Part shown: positions 26,191 to 34,804 of the stretch, in pieces
Layout: every line of letters begins with the position of its first letter
Position numbering within the stretch: position 1 is the stretch's first letter
DNA from: Pseudomonas sp. P8_229
Lineage (GTDB): Bacteria > Pseudomonadota > Gammaproteobacteria > Pseudomonadales > Pseudomonadaceae
Direction of reading: 5' to 3'
NCBI RefSeq assembly: GCF_034008635.1
Contig: NZ_CP125378.1
Location: 3,531,501-3,595,500 of the forward strand
DNA length: 64,000 nucleotides
Position numbers and translations under genes: made by a program
Notes under the pieces: generated by a model
What the model was told of the DNA's origin: nothing
The model's input: only the letters and a program-made list of their open reading frames with translations
Database searches by the model: none

Positions 26191-27405
26191 TTGCGCGAAA
26201 TCGTCCTGATTAACATCACGGGAGTCGACCGTCCGGGTCTGACTGCGGCCATTACCGGCGTTCTGGCCCAGGGTGGTGTGAACATCCTGGACATCGGTCA
26301 GGCGGTGATCCACGACACCCTGTCGTTCGGCATCCTGGTCGAGATTCCCGATTCCGAGCAAGGCAAAGCCGTGCTCAAGGACATCCTGTTCAAGGGCTAC
26401 GAGCTCGATCAGCAGGTGCGCTTCACCCCGGTGTCCGAAGAGGATTACCAGCAATGGGTGGGCAATCAGGGCAAGAAACGCCACATCGTCACCCTGTTGA
26501 CCCGCAAAGTGACCGCCGGCCAATTGCAGGCGGTCAGCTCGATCACCGCCAAATATGGCTTGAACATCGACCATATCGACCGTCTGTCGGGGCGCATGCC
26601 GCTGGACACGCCAGAGGACAAGGGCAAGGGCTGCATCGAGTTCTCCGTGCGTGGCGAAGCGGCTGATCCGCAGGCCCTGCGCGCTGAATTCCTCAGCGTC
26701 GCCCAAGAGCTGAACGTCGATATCGCCTTTCAGGAAGATTCGCTGTTCCGCCGCAACCGGCGTCTGGCGGTGTTTGACATGGACTCGACGCTGATCGAAG
26801 CCGAAGTCATCGATGAGCTGGCCAAAGCGGCCGGTGTGGGCGAGCAAGTTTCGGCCATCACCGAGCGGGCGATGGCCGGCGAACTGGATTTCCGTGCCAG
26901 TTTCAAGGAGCGTCTGGCGTTGCTCAAGGGCCTGGACGTCAGCGTGCTGGACTCGATCGGCGCGTCGCTGCGGTTGACCGAAGGCGCCGAAACCCTGTTC
27001 GCCGAACTCAAGCGACTGGGTTACAAGACGGCGATCCTGTCCGGCGGCTTTACTTACTTCGCCAAGCAGTTGCAGGCCAGGCTCGGCATCGACTACGTGT
27101 TCGCCAACGAACTGGAAGTGGTCGACGGCAAGTGCACCGGCGTGGCGATCGAGCCGATTGTCGACGCCCAGCGCAAGGCTGATCTGCTGACGGAACTGGC
27201 GCACAAGGAAGGCCTGCGTCTGGAGCAGACCATTGCGGTTGGCGACGGCGCGAATGACCTGCCGATGCTGGCGATCGCCGGGCTGGGTGTGGCCTTCCGC
27301 GCCAAGCCGCTGGTCAAACAGTCGGCCAAGCAAGCGATTTCCACCCTGGGGTTGGATGGTGTGTTGTATCTGTTGGGCTTTCGCGACCGCGACGGGCAGC
27401 TTTAA
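26191..27405 (+). CDS. serB: Phosphoserine phosphatase SerB
   Basis: Removes phosphate from L-phosphoserine, the last step of serine synthesis. A 404-residue, long-form SerB: two ACT-type regulatory domains (about residues 1-85 and 97-180) precede the HAD phosphatase domain. The nucleophile aspartate is in VFDMDSTLIEAEVIDE (Asp196), with SGGFTYF as motif II and GDGANDLPML as motif IV. The start is most likely TTG 26191 (MREIVLINITGVDRPG); a TTG five codons earlier is possible. Divergent from the AhpA/YtjB gene. Confidence 0.96.
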   Translation: MREIVLINITGVDRPGLTAAITGVLAQGGVNILDIGQAVIHDTLSFGILVEIPDSEQGKAVLKDILFKGYELDQQVRFTPVSEEDYQQWVGNQGKKRHIVTLLTRKVTAGQLQAVSSITAKYGLNIDHIDRLSGRMPLDTPEDKGKGCIEFSVRGEAADPQALRAEFLSVAQELNVDIAFQEDSLFRRNRRLAVFDMDSTLIEAEVIDELAKAAGVGEQVSAITERAMAGELDFRASFKERLALLKGLDVSVLDSIGASLRLTEGAETLFAELKRLGYKTAILSGGFTYFAKQLQARLGIDYVFANELEVVDGKCTGVAIEPIVDAQRKADLLTELAHKEGLRLEQTIAVGDGANDLPMLAIAGLGVAFRAKPLVKQSAKQAISTLGLDGVLYLLGFRDRDGQL

Positions 27406-27480
27406 GAATTCTGCTGTCTGAACTGGCCTCATCGCCAGCAGGCTAGCTCTCACATTGGATCTTTGGACATTGGAGATCCC

Positions 27481-27509
27481 CTGTAGGAGTGAGCCTGCTC
27501 GCGATGGCC
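27481..27509. repeat. REP element between serB and the PilZ-fold gene
   Basis: CTGTAGGAGTGAGCCTGCTCGCGATGGCC carries the REP core. A degenerate, oppositely oriented copy (CATCGCCAGCAGGCTAGCTCTC) lies at about 27431-27452. These occupy the convergent gap where PAO1, as I recall, carries fimX. Confidence 0.8.
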
Positions 27510-27534
27510 ACACCGCCAATCCAATGCCGTGCGC

Positions 27535-29289
27535 TTATAACGACTTCCACAGCGAATCGAAATCCTCCTCGCTCCCGCCATTGTGCGCGGCCTCCAGCGA
27601 GCGATAGGCAAACTGATTGAAACTGTGCGTACTCGCCACCCGTCGATCCAGTCCGGCGCGGTGTTCTTCGCCGTGGGTGTTGATCAACACTTTATGGCCT
27701 TCCTGAAACGGCAGACGCGGTGCGAGCAAGGTTGCGGGCAAGTCGATGGCGCTGATCTCGGGCAGTAACAGGCCACGCAAATAGTGGCTGTGATCGTCCC
27801 GCGAACGCACCAGTTGCAAACCGCAGGGTTCGGCGTACGGCGCCACCAGCTCGATGCCCATTTGTGCTCCTGCACCGCGTACCTGACGAATCCAGCGGAC
27901 CACCGCAATGCTCCAGCCCTGATTCGAACTGTCCTGAATCCCGACCATCTCCCCGGCCTGCAACTCGGCGGGCACCTCGCTCGGCCAGCCCAGGCAATAA
28001 CCACCGGGACTGTGGTTGATCACCGGCAACGTATAGGTCGGGTAGTGCGGTGTGTGGTCGGTTGTGCTTTCGTCTTCACCGATATGGTCGTACTGGATTT
28101 CTTCGTAGGGCAGAAACTCATCCGCGTTGCTTTGCGGGGCGGCGTCGAAAGCCTGGCTCCAGCTGTCCTTTTCGCCCTTGGCCACGGCGCTGCTGAAGTT
28201 GGCGGCACGGGCACCGGGGTGCTTGAGCAGTTCGCTGAAGGTGCGCTCGCCGCCCAGATAAAAGTGCAGGGCGCTCATGCCCACGCACACGGTCAGGTTG
28301 CCTTGGCCTGGGGTACGCTGAAAACTGCGCTCGGCGGTCTGGCCCCAACTGGCGTGCACATGTTGCAAGGTGTCGAGGCTCAGTCCTGCCGGGACGGGCA
28401 GGGGCGTCGAGGTCTCCTGATGCAGTAAATGCGCTTCGATGACATTCACCAGGGCTTGCGGATTGAAGCCGAGCAGGGCGTCCTGTTGTTCTTTGCGAAA
28501 CATGCTGCGATAGCGCGGGCCGGTGTCCAGTTCGGCGCTGATGGCGAACAGGCCGTCGTCCGTGCCGCCAAAATGCAGCTTGAGCTGGGCGCTCCACGGT
28601 TCCAGCACTTCAGCCAGCCGTGCGATCTGGTTCTGGCGCAGTTGGTTGCAGCGAGCGCTGCCCAGCAGCAGGGTGGCAATGTAGGTCTGTTCCAGGCTCA
28701 GTTCGGTGGTCAGGCTCGCCAGATCGTCATGCACGCGGCGCTGTTGCAGCTGCAATCCGCAGGCGCAGCGGTACAACTGATGCAGCTCGAACCACAGCTG
28801 TTCCGGTGCCGGGCTATACAGCTGCGCGGCTCGCTGCAGTTGCCCCTTGAGTGCATGCGCGGCTCGTTGCAGGGCCTGACTGACCAGCGTCGCCCGATCC
28901 TTGTTGTACTTGGGCGCAATGCGCAGAACGATCTGCTTGTAACCGATGGCCAGCTGACTTTGCAGTGCCTGACACAGGTTACTGATCTTGCGCGAACGAT
29001 CGTCGAGCATGATCGCCTGATGCAGGAAGTGCCGTTCCAGATGCTGGCAGACGAAATACACCTCGGGACGCAGCAGCTCCAAGAGTTGCAGGCGATTATC
29101 GCTGGGGGTGAGCAGTAGGTTGAGTTCGCCCAGGCCTTGATACAACTGGCGGGCGGTTTCGCCGATGTTGGCCTTGGGCAGGCCGGCGATCCAGCGTTTG
29201 AGGTCGCGCGGGGTGGCTTCGCAGAACGACAGGCGCGACTGCGTTGGAGTCGGGGTGCTTAGCAGCGGTGGGGAAATGGTCTGGCTCAT
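27535..29289 (-). CDS. PilZ-fold protein with large N-terminal domain, PA4958-type
   Basis: A 584-residue cytoplasmic protein. The first 380 residues are mostly helical and not recognised. The C-terminal part (about 430-530) has the PilZ-like pattern INHSPGGYCLGW (NxSxxG), then a barrel segment with GEMVGIQDSSNQGWSIAVVRW and QMGIELVAP. The upstream RxxxR motif needed for canonical c-di-GMP binding is not visible, so it is either an atypical receptor or a PilZ fold that does not bind. Homologues are often called molecular chaperone without evidence. The start is ATG 29289; ATG 29301 is an alternative, and neither has a strong ribosome binding site. Confidence 0.75.
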   Translation of the reverse strand: MSQTISPPLLSTPTPTQSRLSFCEATPRDLKRWIAGLPKANIGETARQLYQGLGELNLLLTPSDNRLQLLELLRPEVYFVCQHLERHFLHQAIMLDDRSRKISNLCQALQSQLAIGYKQIVLRIAPKYNKDRATLVSQALQRAAHALKGQLQRAAQLYSPAPEQLWFELHQLYRCACGLQLQQRRVHDDLASLTTELSLEQTYIATLLLGSARCNQLRQNQIARLAEVLEPWSAQLKLHFGGTDDGLFAISAELDTGPRYRSMFRKEQQDALLGFNPQALVNVIEAHLLHQETSTPLPVPAGLSLDTLQHVHASWGQTAERSFQRTPGQGNLTVCVGMSALHFYLGGERTFSELLKHPGARAANFSSAVAKGEKDSWSQAFDAAPQSNADEFLPYEEIQYDHIGEDESTTDHTPHYPTYTLPVINHSPGGYCLGWPSEVPAELQAGEMVGIQDSSNQGWSIAVVRWIRQVRGAGAQMGIELVAPYAEPCGLQLVRSRDDHSHYLRGLLLPEISAIDLPATLLAPRLPFQEGHKVLINTHGEEHRAGLDRRVASTHSFNQFAYRSLEAAHNGGSEEDFDSLWKSL

Positions 29290-29357
29290 GCCAAAAACCA
29301 TAGCAGCAATTACAGCAATCGGTGGGAGCGGCCGAAGCCGCTCTCATCGAAAACGAA

Positions 29358-30218
29358 TCAGGCTGTTGGCAGCGCCAGGCCTTGACCCATCTGCACTGGC
29401 GAACCGGCGACCAGTTCTTCAGCCCATTTCACCTGATCCGGCCCGAACAGCACGATTGCGGTCGAACCCAGCTTGAAGCGGCCAAGTTCAGCGCCTTTTT
29501 CCAGATGGATCGGCGCACGAGCGGCTTCGTCGTAGCGGAAGGTTTTCAGTTCACGCTTCGGTGGAGTGACCAGACCGGCCCACACGGTTTCGATCGACGC
29601 GACGATCATCGCGCCGACCAGTACCACGGCCATCGGTCCGCGCTCGGTGTCGAAGATGCACGCCACACGCTCGTTGCGGGCGAACAGCTCCGGAACGTTT
29701 TCGGCGGTGGTCTGGTTGACCGAGAAGATTCGGCCCGGGATGTAGACCATCTCGCGCAGGGTGCCGGCCAGCGGCATGTGCACGCGGTGGTAATCCTTCG
29801 GCGACAGGTAGATGGTGGCGAAGTCGCCGCCCATGAACGGCGCAGCGTTGGCTGTGTCACCGCCGAGCAGTTCCAGCACGCTGAAGCTGTGGCCCTTGGC
29901 CTGGAACACGCGACCGTGTTCGATCGGACCGAGCTGGCTGACCGCGCCGTCGGCCGGGCTGAGGATCGCGCCCGGGGTTTCGTCCAGTGGGCGCGCGCCG
30001 TCTTTCAGGGCGCGGGTGAAGAAGGCGTTGAAGTGCTCGTAGGCGGTCAGGTCTTCGACCAGCGCTTGCGACATGTCCACCTGATAACGCTTGGCGAACC
30101 ACTGGGTGAAGGCATTTTTGAACCAGCGCACACGGCACTCGGCAACGCAGCCGGCCAGGCGCGACAGCAGGTGATGAGGCAGCAGGTACTGGCTGAGGAT
30201 AAACAGACGCTCTTTCAT
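29358..30218 (-). CDS. psd: Phosphatidylserine decarboxylase proenzyme
   Basis: Converts phosphatidylserine to phosphatidylethanolamine at the inner membrane. The 286-residue proenzyme cleaves itself at LGST near the C-terminus ([12 protein letters not shown]) to create the pyruvoyl group on the serine. The catalytic Asp and His motifs are in [11 protein letters not shown] and YHRVHMP. Its ATG overlaps the TAA of rhdA by one base (TAATG), so translation of the two is coupled. Confidence 0.97.
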   Translation of the reverse strand: MKERLFILSQYLLPHHLLSRLAGCVAECRVRWFKNAFTQWFAKRYQVDMSQALVEDLTAYEHFNAFFTRALKDGARPLDETPGAILSPADGAVSQLGPIEHGRVFQAKGHSFSVLELLGGDTANAAPFMGGDFATIYLSPKDYHRVHMPLAGTLREMVYIPGRIFSVNQTTAENVPELFARNERVACIFDTERGPMAVVLVGAMIVASIETVWAGLVTPPKRELKTFRYDEAARAPIHLEKGAELGRFKLGSTAIVLFGPDQVKWAEELVAGSPVQMGQGLALPTA

Positions 30219-31051
30219 TAGTTGTCCTTAGAACCTTGAATCTCGACAGGCGTATCGGGGTGGTTGCCCCATTCGCCCCAGGAACCGGCGTAGCCCTTGA
30301 CCCGCGGATAACCGAGGGACTTGGCCACCAGATAAGTGAAGCCCGACCGGTGATGGGTCTGGCAGTGGGTAATGATTTCTTTGTCCTTGGTGATCCCCAG
30401 GTCTTCGAGGATCTGCGGCATGTCGGTGCGAATCCGCAGCTGGCGTGCCTTGTCCATGCCGGCGGTCCACTCGAAGTTCACCGCGCCCGGAATGTGCCCA
30501 GCCTTGGCGGCCAGTACTTTCTCGCCGGAATACTCCAGCGGCCCACGGGCGTCCCAGATCGCCAGATCGGCAGCACCGAGGCGGCTTTGCAGGTATTCGC
30601 GCGTTGCCGTCGGCTCGTCGAGCAGTGTCAACGATACCGGGCCGCCGACTGCCGGTGGCACCTGGATCGACATTGGCATGCCTGCCTCCAGCCACGCCGG
30701 CAGACCACCGTCGACGTAGTGGTACTTGTCGTGGCCGATCACGTCGAGCAGCCAGATGAAACGCCCGGCCCAGCCGCCACCTTCGTCGTCATACACCACG
30801 TAGACCGCGTCCTGACGATGGCCCAGTTCACCGAACAAGGCTTCCAGATCGGCCTTGGCCGGCAGCAGCCCCGGCGCCGGCGGCTGGCCGAGCTGGGTGC
30901 GTTTCGGGTCGACAAAGCGTGCGCCGGGGAGATGGCCTTCTGTATAGCGGGCAGCGCTGGTCAGATCCACCAGAATCAGCTCTTCAGACTCAAGCCGAGG
31001 CAGCAGGTCGCTCGGCTCGATGACGAGCGGCAAGCCAGAGAAGTCAGACAT
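30218..31051 (-). CDS. rhdA: Thiosulfate:cyanide sulfurtransferase (rhodanese)
   Basis: A 277-residue rhodanese with two tandem domains. The C-terminal active domain has Cys in [10 protein letters not shown], the same loop found in Azotobacter vinelandii RhdA. The N-terminal inactive domain has [20 protein letters not shown]. It moves sulfane sulfur and may detoxify cyanide, which fluorescent pseudomonads make. Start ATG 31051 ([14 protein letters not shown]). It is coupled to psd downstream, an arrangement kept in other pseudomonads; no biochemical reason for the pairing is evident. Confidence 0.94.
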   Translation of the reverse strand: MSDFSGLPLVIEPSDLLPRLESEELILVDLTSAARYTEGHLPGARFVDPKRTQLGQPPAPGLLPAKADLEALFGELGHRQDAVYVVYDDEGGGWAGRFIWLLDVIGHDKYHYVDGGLPAWLEAGMPMSIQVPPAVGGPVSLTLLDEPTATREYLQSRLGAADLAIWDARGPLEYSGEKVLAAKAGHIPGAVNFEWTAGMDKARQLRIRTDMPQILEDLGITKDKEIITHCQTHHRSGFTYLVAKSLGYPRVKGYAGSWGEWGNHPDTPVEIQGSKDN

Positions 31052-31093
31052 GTGAGGTCTCCAGAGCACAAAGGGGGGGATTGTAGCGCAGCC

Positions 31094-32632
31094 TCATCGG
31101 CCACGGCTGCTAAAGCTGTGCAGGGCTTTTTCGATGCACTGTGCGGTTTTGCCGAAAGCCTGCACGGTGATGTCGGCGAACGGCCCGCCGCCCTGGTCGG
31201 CGACGACGATCATGATCACCCGGCCGTTATTGACCAGCGAGCGCAGGAACAGGTGTTCGCCGCGAAACAGCGAGCGCAGGCCTTGCGGCAGCAGCGCGGA
31301 GAATTGTGCGTTGTTCTCGGGGTTGATCCGCACCTGCGCCTGCTGCGCGAGCAGCCGTTGCAAGACTTTGCTCTGGCTGACGACAAAATTCAGCGCGGCG
31401 GCTTCTTTAGGCAGGCCGAAGGTCTGGTGCACGCGCAGATTGGACTGCGTGCGATCGGCCATCAGAATCATCACCCGGCGCATGCCGCTGGCGACCAGGG
31501 CATCGCGGGCGGCGACGGTCAGGCTCATGGCATTGGTGAAGCGGCTCGGCTCGGCCAGCAATTCGGCGCATTGCCGGCGCCATTGAGTCAGATCCTCGGC
31601 ACTCGGCGCGGCTGCGGGCAGCATCCCGGCCGGCAAACGATGGGTGCCCCACGGCCATAATAATGAAACGGCCGGGTGCCACAGATCGGGCATGGCATGC
31701 TGGCGCGCACTGTTGGCGGCTTGCTGGTGCAACTGCTGCTGCACCTCATCCATCGGAATCTGCAGATAAAGGCTGGTCAGGTATTGCCAGCGTTCGCTGT
31801 GCGGACTGTCCCAGGCCTGTTGCGCGGACAGCGCCAGACCGTTGGCCAACAGCACGGTGTTGGCCGGCTGGTTGAGCCAGCGGCGCAGGGTCGGATCGTC
31901 ATCGAGGCGATTTTGCTGGCGCAGCGGATGTTCGCTGTCGCGGGCGATGCGCAGCACTTTGACCAGTTCACGCTGTTCGCTGAGCAGCAACTTATAGCCT
32001 TGCTGCACCCAGATCGGCAGGTGCCAGACTTGCACCAGCGCCTCGGCGACCTTCAGCAGGCGCACGCCAAACAGTTGCTGCTCGACCACCGGGGCCGATT
32101 CGCCCTTGTGGATCACCCGCAGTTCCCACTCTTCGAGCAACTCTGGGTACGTCAGCGCCAGCGGCCATAAAGGCGAGAGAAACAACAGGCTGCCCCAATG
32201 AATGTCCTGCCACAGTCGCGCCAGGCGACTGGCGAAAAAACCGTTGGCCTGTTGCGTGGCGTGCTGGCTGATCAGCTGCAGTTGGCGCAGGGCCTTGGGA
32301 ATCTGCATCTGCGGTTCGACGGGCAGGCGTGCGAGCAATTCTTCGGTACGCGCCAGGCCTAGACGATTGATCGCCACCTCGAGATTTTCCGCCGGCGCGG
32401 CCATGGTGCCGAGGGTGTGACGATTGGCCTCACGGATGATACTCAAGGCCAGTGCCGGGCTGTCCTGCATCAGGTCGGCGATGTCGCGCAGCGAGCTGCG
32501 GTTGTCGCGGATCGCGCGGCACACCTTGTCGTGAGCCTCCTGCGGCACGGGCAGGCGCACGCCATCGAGCAACTTTACCCAGCCCTCAAGGGTGGTCGGT
32601 TTTGCGTGTGGGACGTTCGTTTCATTAGCCAT
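31094..32632 (-). CDS. HDOD domain-containing protein
   Basis: A 512-residue cytoplasmic protein. The N-terminal half (about residues 20-230) fits the HDOD fold: LPVPQEAHDKVCRAIRD, LADLM-type helix SLRDIADLMQDSPALALSIIREAN and the conserved INRLGLARTEELL. The catalytic HD residues of true HD hydrolases are not present, as is usual for HDOD. The rest (about 370-505) has a GAF-like look (VMILMADRTQSNLRVHQTFGLP) but is not firmly assigned. It is divergent from motA and precedes rhdA-psd by 42 bp, so it may head that operon. Function likely signalling. Confidence 0.85.
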   Translation of the reverse strand: MANETNVPHAKPTTLEGWVKLLDGVRLPVPQEAHDKVCRAIRDNRSSLRDIADLMQDSPALALSIIREANRHTLGTMAAPAENLEVAINRLGLARTEELLARLPVEPQMQIPKALRQLQLISQHATQQANGFFASRLARLWQDIHWGSLLFLSPLWPLALTYPELLEEWELRVIHKGESAPVVEQQLFGVRLLKVAEALVQVWHLPIWVQQGYKLLLSEQRELVKVLRIARDSEHPLRQQNRLDDDPTLRRWLNQPANTVLLANGLALSAQQAWDSPHSERWQYLTSLYLQIPMDEVQQQLHQQAANSARQHAMPDLWHPAVSLLWPWGTHRLPAGMLPAAAPSAEDLTQWRRQCAELLAEPSRFTNAMSLTVAARDALVASGMRRVMILMADRTQSNLRVHQTFGLPKEAAALNFVVSQSKVLQRLLAQQAQVRINPENNAQFSALLPQGLRSLFRGEHLFLRSLVNNGRVIMIVVADQGGGPFADITVQAFGKTAQCIEKALHSFSSRGR

Positions 32633-32703
32633 GTCTGGACGAGATCTTCACTGACTGTAGACGCGCCCGGCATGGGCTAAATTGGCTTTTCGCCTGAACT
32701 GGC

Positions 32704-32730
32704 TATAGTCTGGCGCAGTTTTGCCGATAA
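32704..32730 (+). promoter_or_regulatory. FliA (sigma-28) promoter of motAB
   Basis: TATAGTCT (32704-32711), exactly 11 bases, then GCCGATAA (32723-32730). This is a full match in the -10 and 6 of 8 in the -35 to the flagellar consensus TAAAGTTT-N11-GCCGATAA. It lies 67 bp before motA and points toward it. Confidence 0.85.
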
Positions 32731-32797
32731 GTAGAAGAAGAGATTTTTTAACTTCCGAATATGACCTTGAACCCGACTCAGTAAGTACTTTCTACCT

Positions 32798-33649
32798 ATG
32801 GCTAAAATTATCGGCATCATCGTCGTATTCGCGAGCGTGCTCGGCGGATACGTGCTCTCCCACGGCAAAATTGCCGCCTTGATCCAGCCCTTCGAGGTGA
32901 TGATCATCGGTGGTGCGGCCCTCGGTGCATTCCTCCAGGCCAACCCCGGTTACATGACGATGCACGTGCTCAAGAAATCCCTGAGCATGTTCAGTTCGCG
33001 TTTCAGCCACACGTTCTATCTGGAAGTGCTGGGCCTGATCTACGAGATCCTCAACAAGAGTCGCCGCGAAGGCATGATGGCCATCGAGGGCGACATCGAA
33101 GACGCCGCCGCGAGCCCGATTTTCGCCAAGTACCCGGCCGTGCTCAAAGACGAGCGCATGACCGCGTTCATCTGCGATTACCTGCGCATCATGTCGTCCG
33201 GCAACATGGCGCCGCACGAACTGGAGGGGCTGTTCGACATGGAACTCTACAGCCTCAAGGAAGACCTCGAGCATCCATCCCATGCGGTGAACGGCATCGC
33301 CGACGCCATGCCCGGTTTCGGTATCGTCGCGGCGGTACTGGGTATCGTGGTGACCATGGCCTCGCTGGGTGAAGGCGATCAGAAATCCATCGGTCTGCAC
33401 GTCGGCGCGGCACTGGTCGGTACCTTCTTCGGTATTCTCGCGGCCTATGGCTTCTTCGGTCCGTTGGCGCACTCCCTGGCCCACGATGCCAAGGAAGAAC
33501 TGAACGTCTACGAAGCCATCAAGGCCTCGCTGGTCGCTTCGGCTTCCGGCATGCCGCCATCGCTGGCCGTGGAGTTCGGGCGCAAGGTTCTGTATCCGGC
33601 GCACCGTCCAAGCTTTGCCGAGCTGGAACAAGCGGTTCGCGGTCGCTAA
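32798..33649 (+). CDS. motA: Flagellar stator protein MotA
   Basis: The 283-residue inner-membrane stator subunit that, with MotB, conducts protons to drive flagellar rotation. Four hydrophobic helices are seen (about residues 3-20, 30-50, 168-190, 200-222), with the large cytoplasmic loop between the second and third containing the rotor-contact charged residues. The paired helices with GIVAAVLGIVVTMASLGEG and ALVGTFFGILAAYGFFGP are the MotA signature. It starts an operon with motB (3 bp gap), behind a FliA-type promoter. Confidence 0.97.
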   Translation: MAKIIGIIVVFASVLGGYVLSHGKIAALIQPFEVMIIGGAALGAFLQANPGYMTMHVLKKSLSMFSSRFSHTFYLEVLGLIYEILNKSRREGMMAIEGDIEDAAASPIFAKYPAVLKDERMTAFICDYLRIMSSGNMAPHELEGLFDMELYSLKEDLEHPSHAVNGIADAMPGFGIVAAVLGIVVTMASLGEGDQKSIGLHVGAALVGTFFGILAAYGFFGPLAHSLAHDAKEELNVYEAIKASLVASASGMPPSLAVEFGRKVLYPAHRPSFAELEQAVRGR

Positions 33650-33652
33650 GAA

Positions 33653-34714
33653 ATGGAAAATAATCAGCCGATTATCATCAAGCGCGTCAAGCGCATAGCC
33701 GGCGGGCATCACGGCGGGGCGTGGAAGATCGCCTTCGCCGACTTCGCCACGGCGATGATGGCGTTCTTCCTGGTGCTGTGGCTGCTGTCCACCGCCACAC
33801 CGGAGCAGAAGATCGCCATCGCCGGTTACTTCAAGGATCCGGTCGGCTTTTCCGAAAGCGGCACGCCGTACATCATCGACCTGGGCGGTACGCCGACCCT
33901 GGCCCCGGAAAATACCCTCAACCCTGAGGTGAAGTCGCAGCCGCAACCGGACAAGGTCACGGTCGATACCGAACAGGTTGAAGGCATGGCCGAGCAGGTC
34001 GAGAAGGAGCGTCTGGAGCTGTTGCTGCAAGAACTGCAGAACAAGGTCGACGAGAACCCGCAGCTGCAGAAGTTCAAGGATCAGATCCTCTTCGAGATCA
34101 CCCCGAACGGCTTGCGCATCCAGATCATGGACGCCGAGAACCGGCCGATGTTCGACTCGGGTTCTGCACGCTTGAAGCCGTACTTCGAAGACATCCTGCT
34201 GGCCATGGCCGACACCATCAAGGCAGTGCCGAACAAGATCAGCATCAGCGGCCACACCGACGCCAAGCCGTACACCGGCACCGGTGATTTCGGTAACTGG
34301 GAGCTCTCGGCCAACCGCGCCAACGCCGCGCGGCGTGCGCTGGTGGCGGGCAGCTATCCGGACGGGCAAGTGGCGCGGGTCGTCGGTTATGCCTCGTCGG
34401 CGCTGTTCGACAAGGAGAACCCGTTCAACCCGGTCAACCGCCGTATCGACATCGTGGTGCTGACCAAGAAGGCGCAAGCGGCCATCGAAGGCTCGCAAGG
34501 CGCCGACCCGGCCAAGCCCGCAATAGAAGGGGAGAGCGGCGCCGCGCCGGCGACGTCAGTCGACCCGAACGCGCTGCCGGCGGATCAGCAACCGGTGCCG
34601 GCGCATGAGCTGCGCGAACGGCTGAACCTGTTCGACGACGCGGCACCGAAACCGGCCGGGCCGGGGACTGCGCCGCCGCCAGCCACTGCACCGGCTCCCG
34701 CGCCCAAGCAGTGA
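33653..34714 (+). CDS. motB: Flagellar stator protein MotB
   Basis: A 353-residue peptidoglycan-anchored stator subunit. The single membrane helix carries the proton-binding aspartate (AFADFATAMMAFFLVLWLLS, Asp30). The periplasmic plug and linker (about 55-140) lead to an OmpA-like peptidoglycan-binding domain (about 150-280) with ISGHTDAKPY and NWELSANRANAARR. The C-terminus is a long proline/alanine-rich tail. A strong terminator follows. Confidence 0.97.
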   Translation: MENNQPIIIKRVKRIAGGHHGGAWKIAFADFATAMMAFFLVLWLLSTATPEQKIAIAGYFKDPVGFSESGTPYIIDLGGTPTLAPENTLNPEVKSQPQPDKVTVDTEQVEGMAEQVEKERLELLLQELQNKVDENPQLQKFKDQILFEITPNGLRIQIMDAENRPMFDSGSARLKPYFEDILLAMADTIKAVPNKISISGHTDAKPYTGTGDFGNWELSANRANAARRALVAGSYPDGQVARVVGYASSALFDKENPFNPVNRRIDIVVLTKKAQAAIEGSQGADPAKPAIEGESGAAPATSVDPNALPADQQPVPAHELRERLNLFDDAAPKPAGPGTAPPPATAPAPAPKQ

Positions 34715-34724
34715 TTCACAAAAA

Positions 34725-34747
34725 GCCACGGTCACCGTGGCTTTTTT
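34725..34747 (+). terminator. Intrinsic terminator of motAB
   Basis: GCCACGG (34725-34731), loop TCA, CCGTGGC (34735-34741), then TTTTTT. It lies 10 bases past the motB stop. Confidence 0.92.
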
Positions 34748-34804
34748 GTTTCTGCCTGCGTCGCAATGACCAGTCGCAGTTTTCGCAATCACGGAAGATC
34801 AGTT

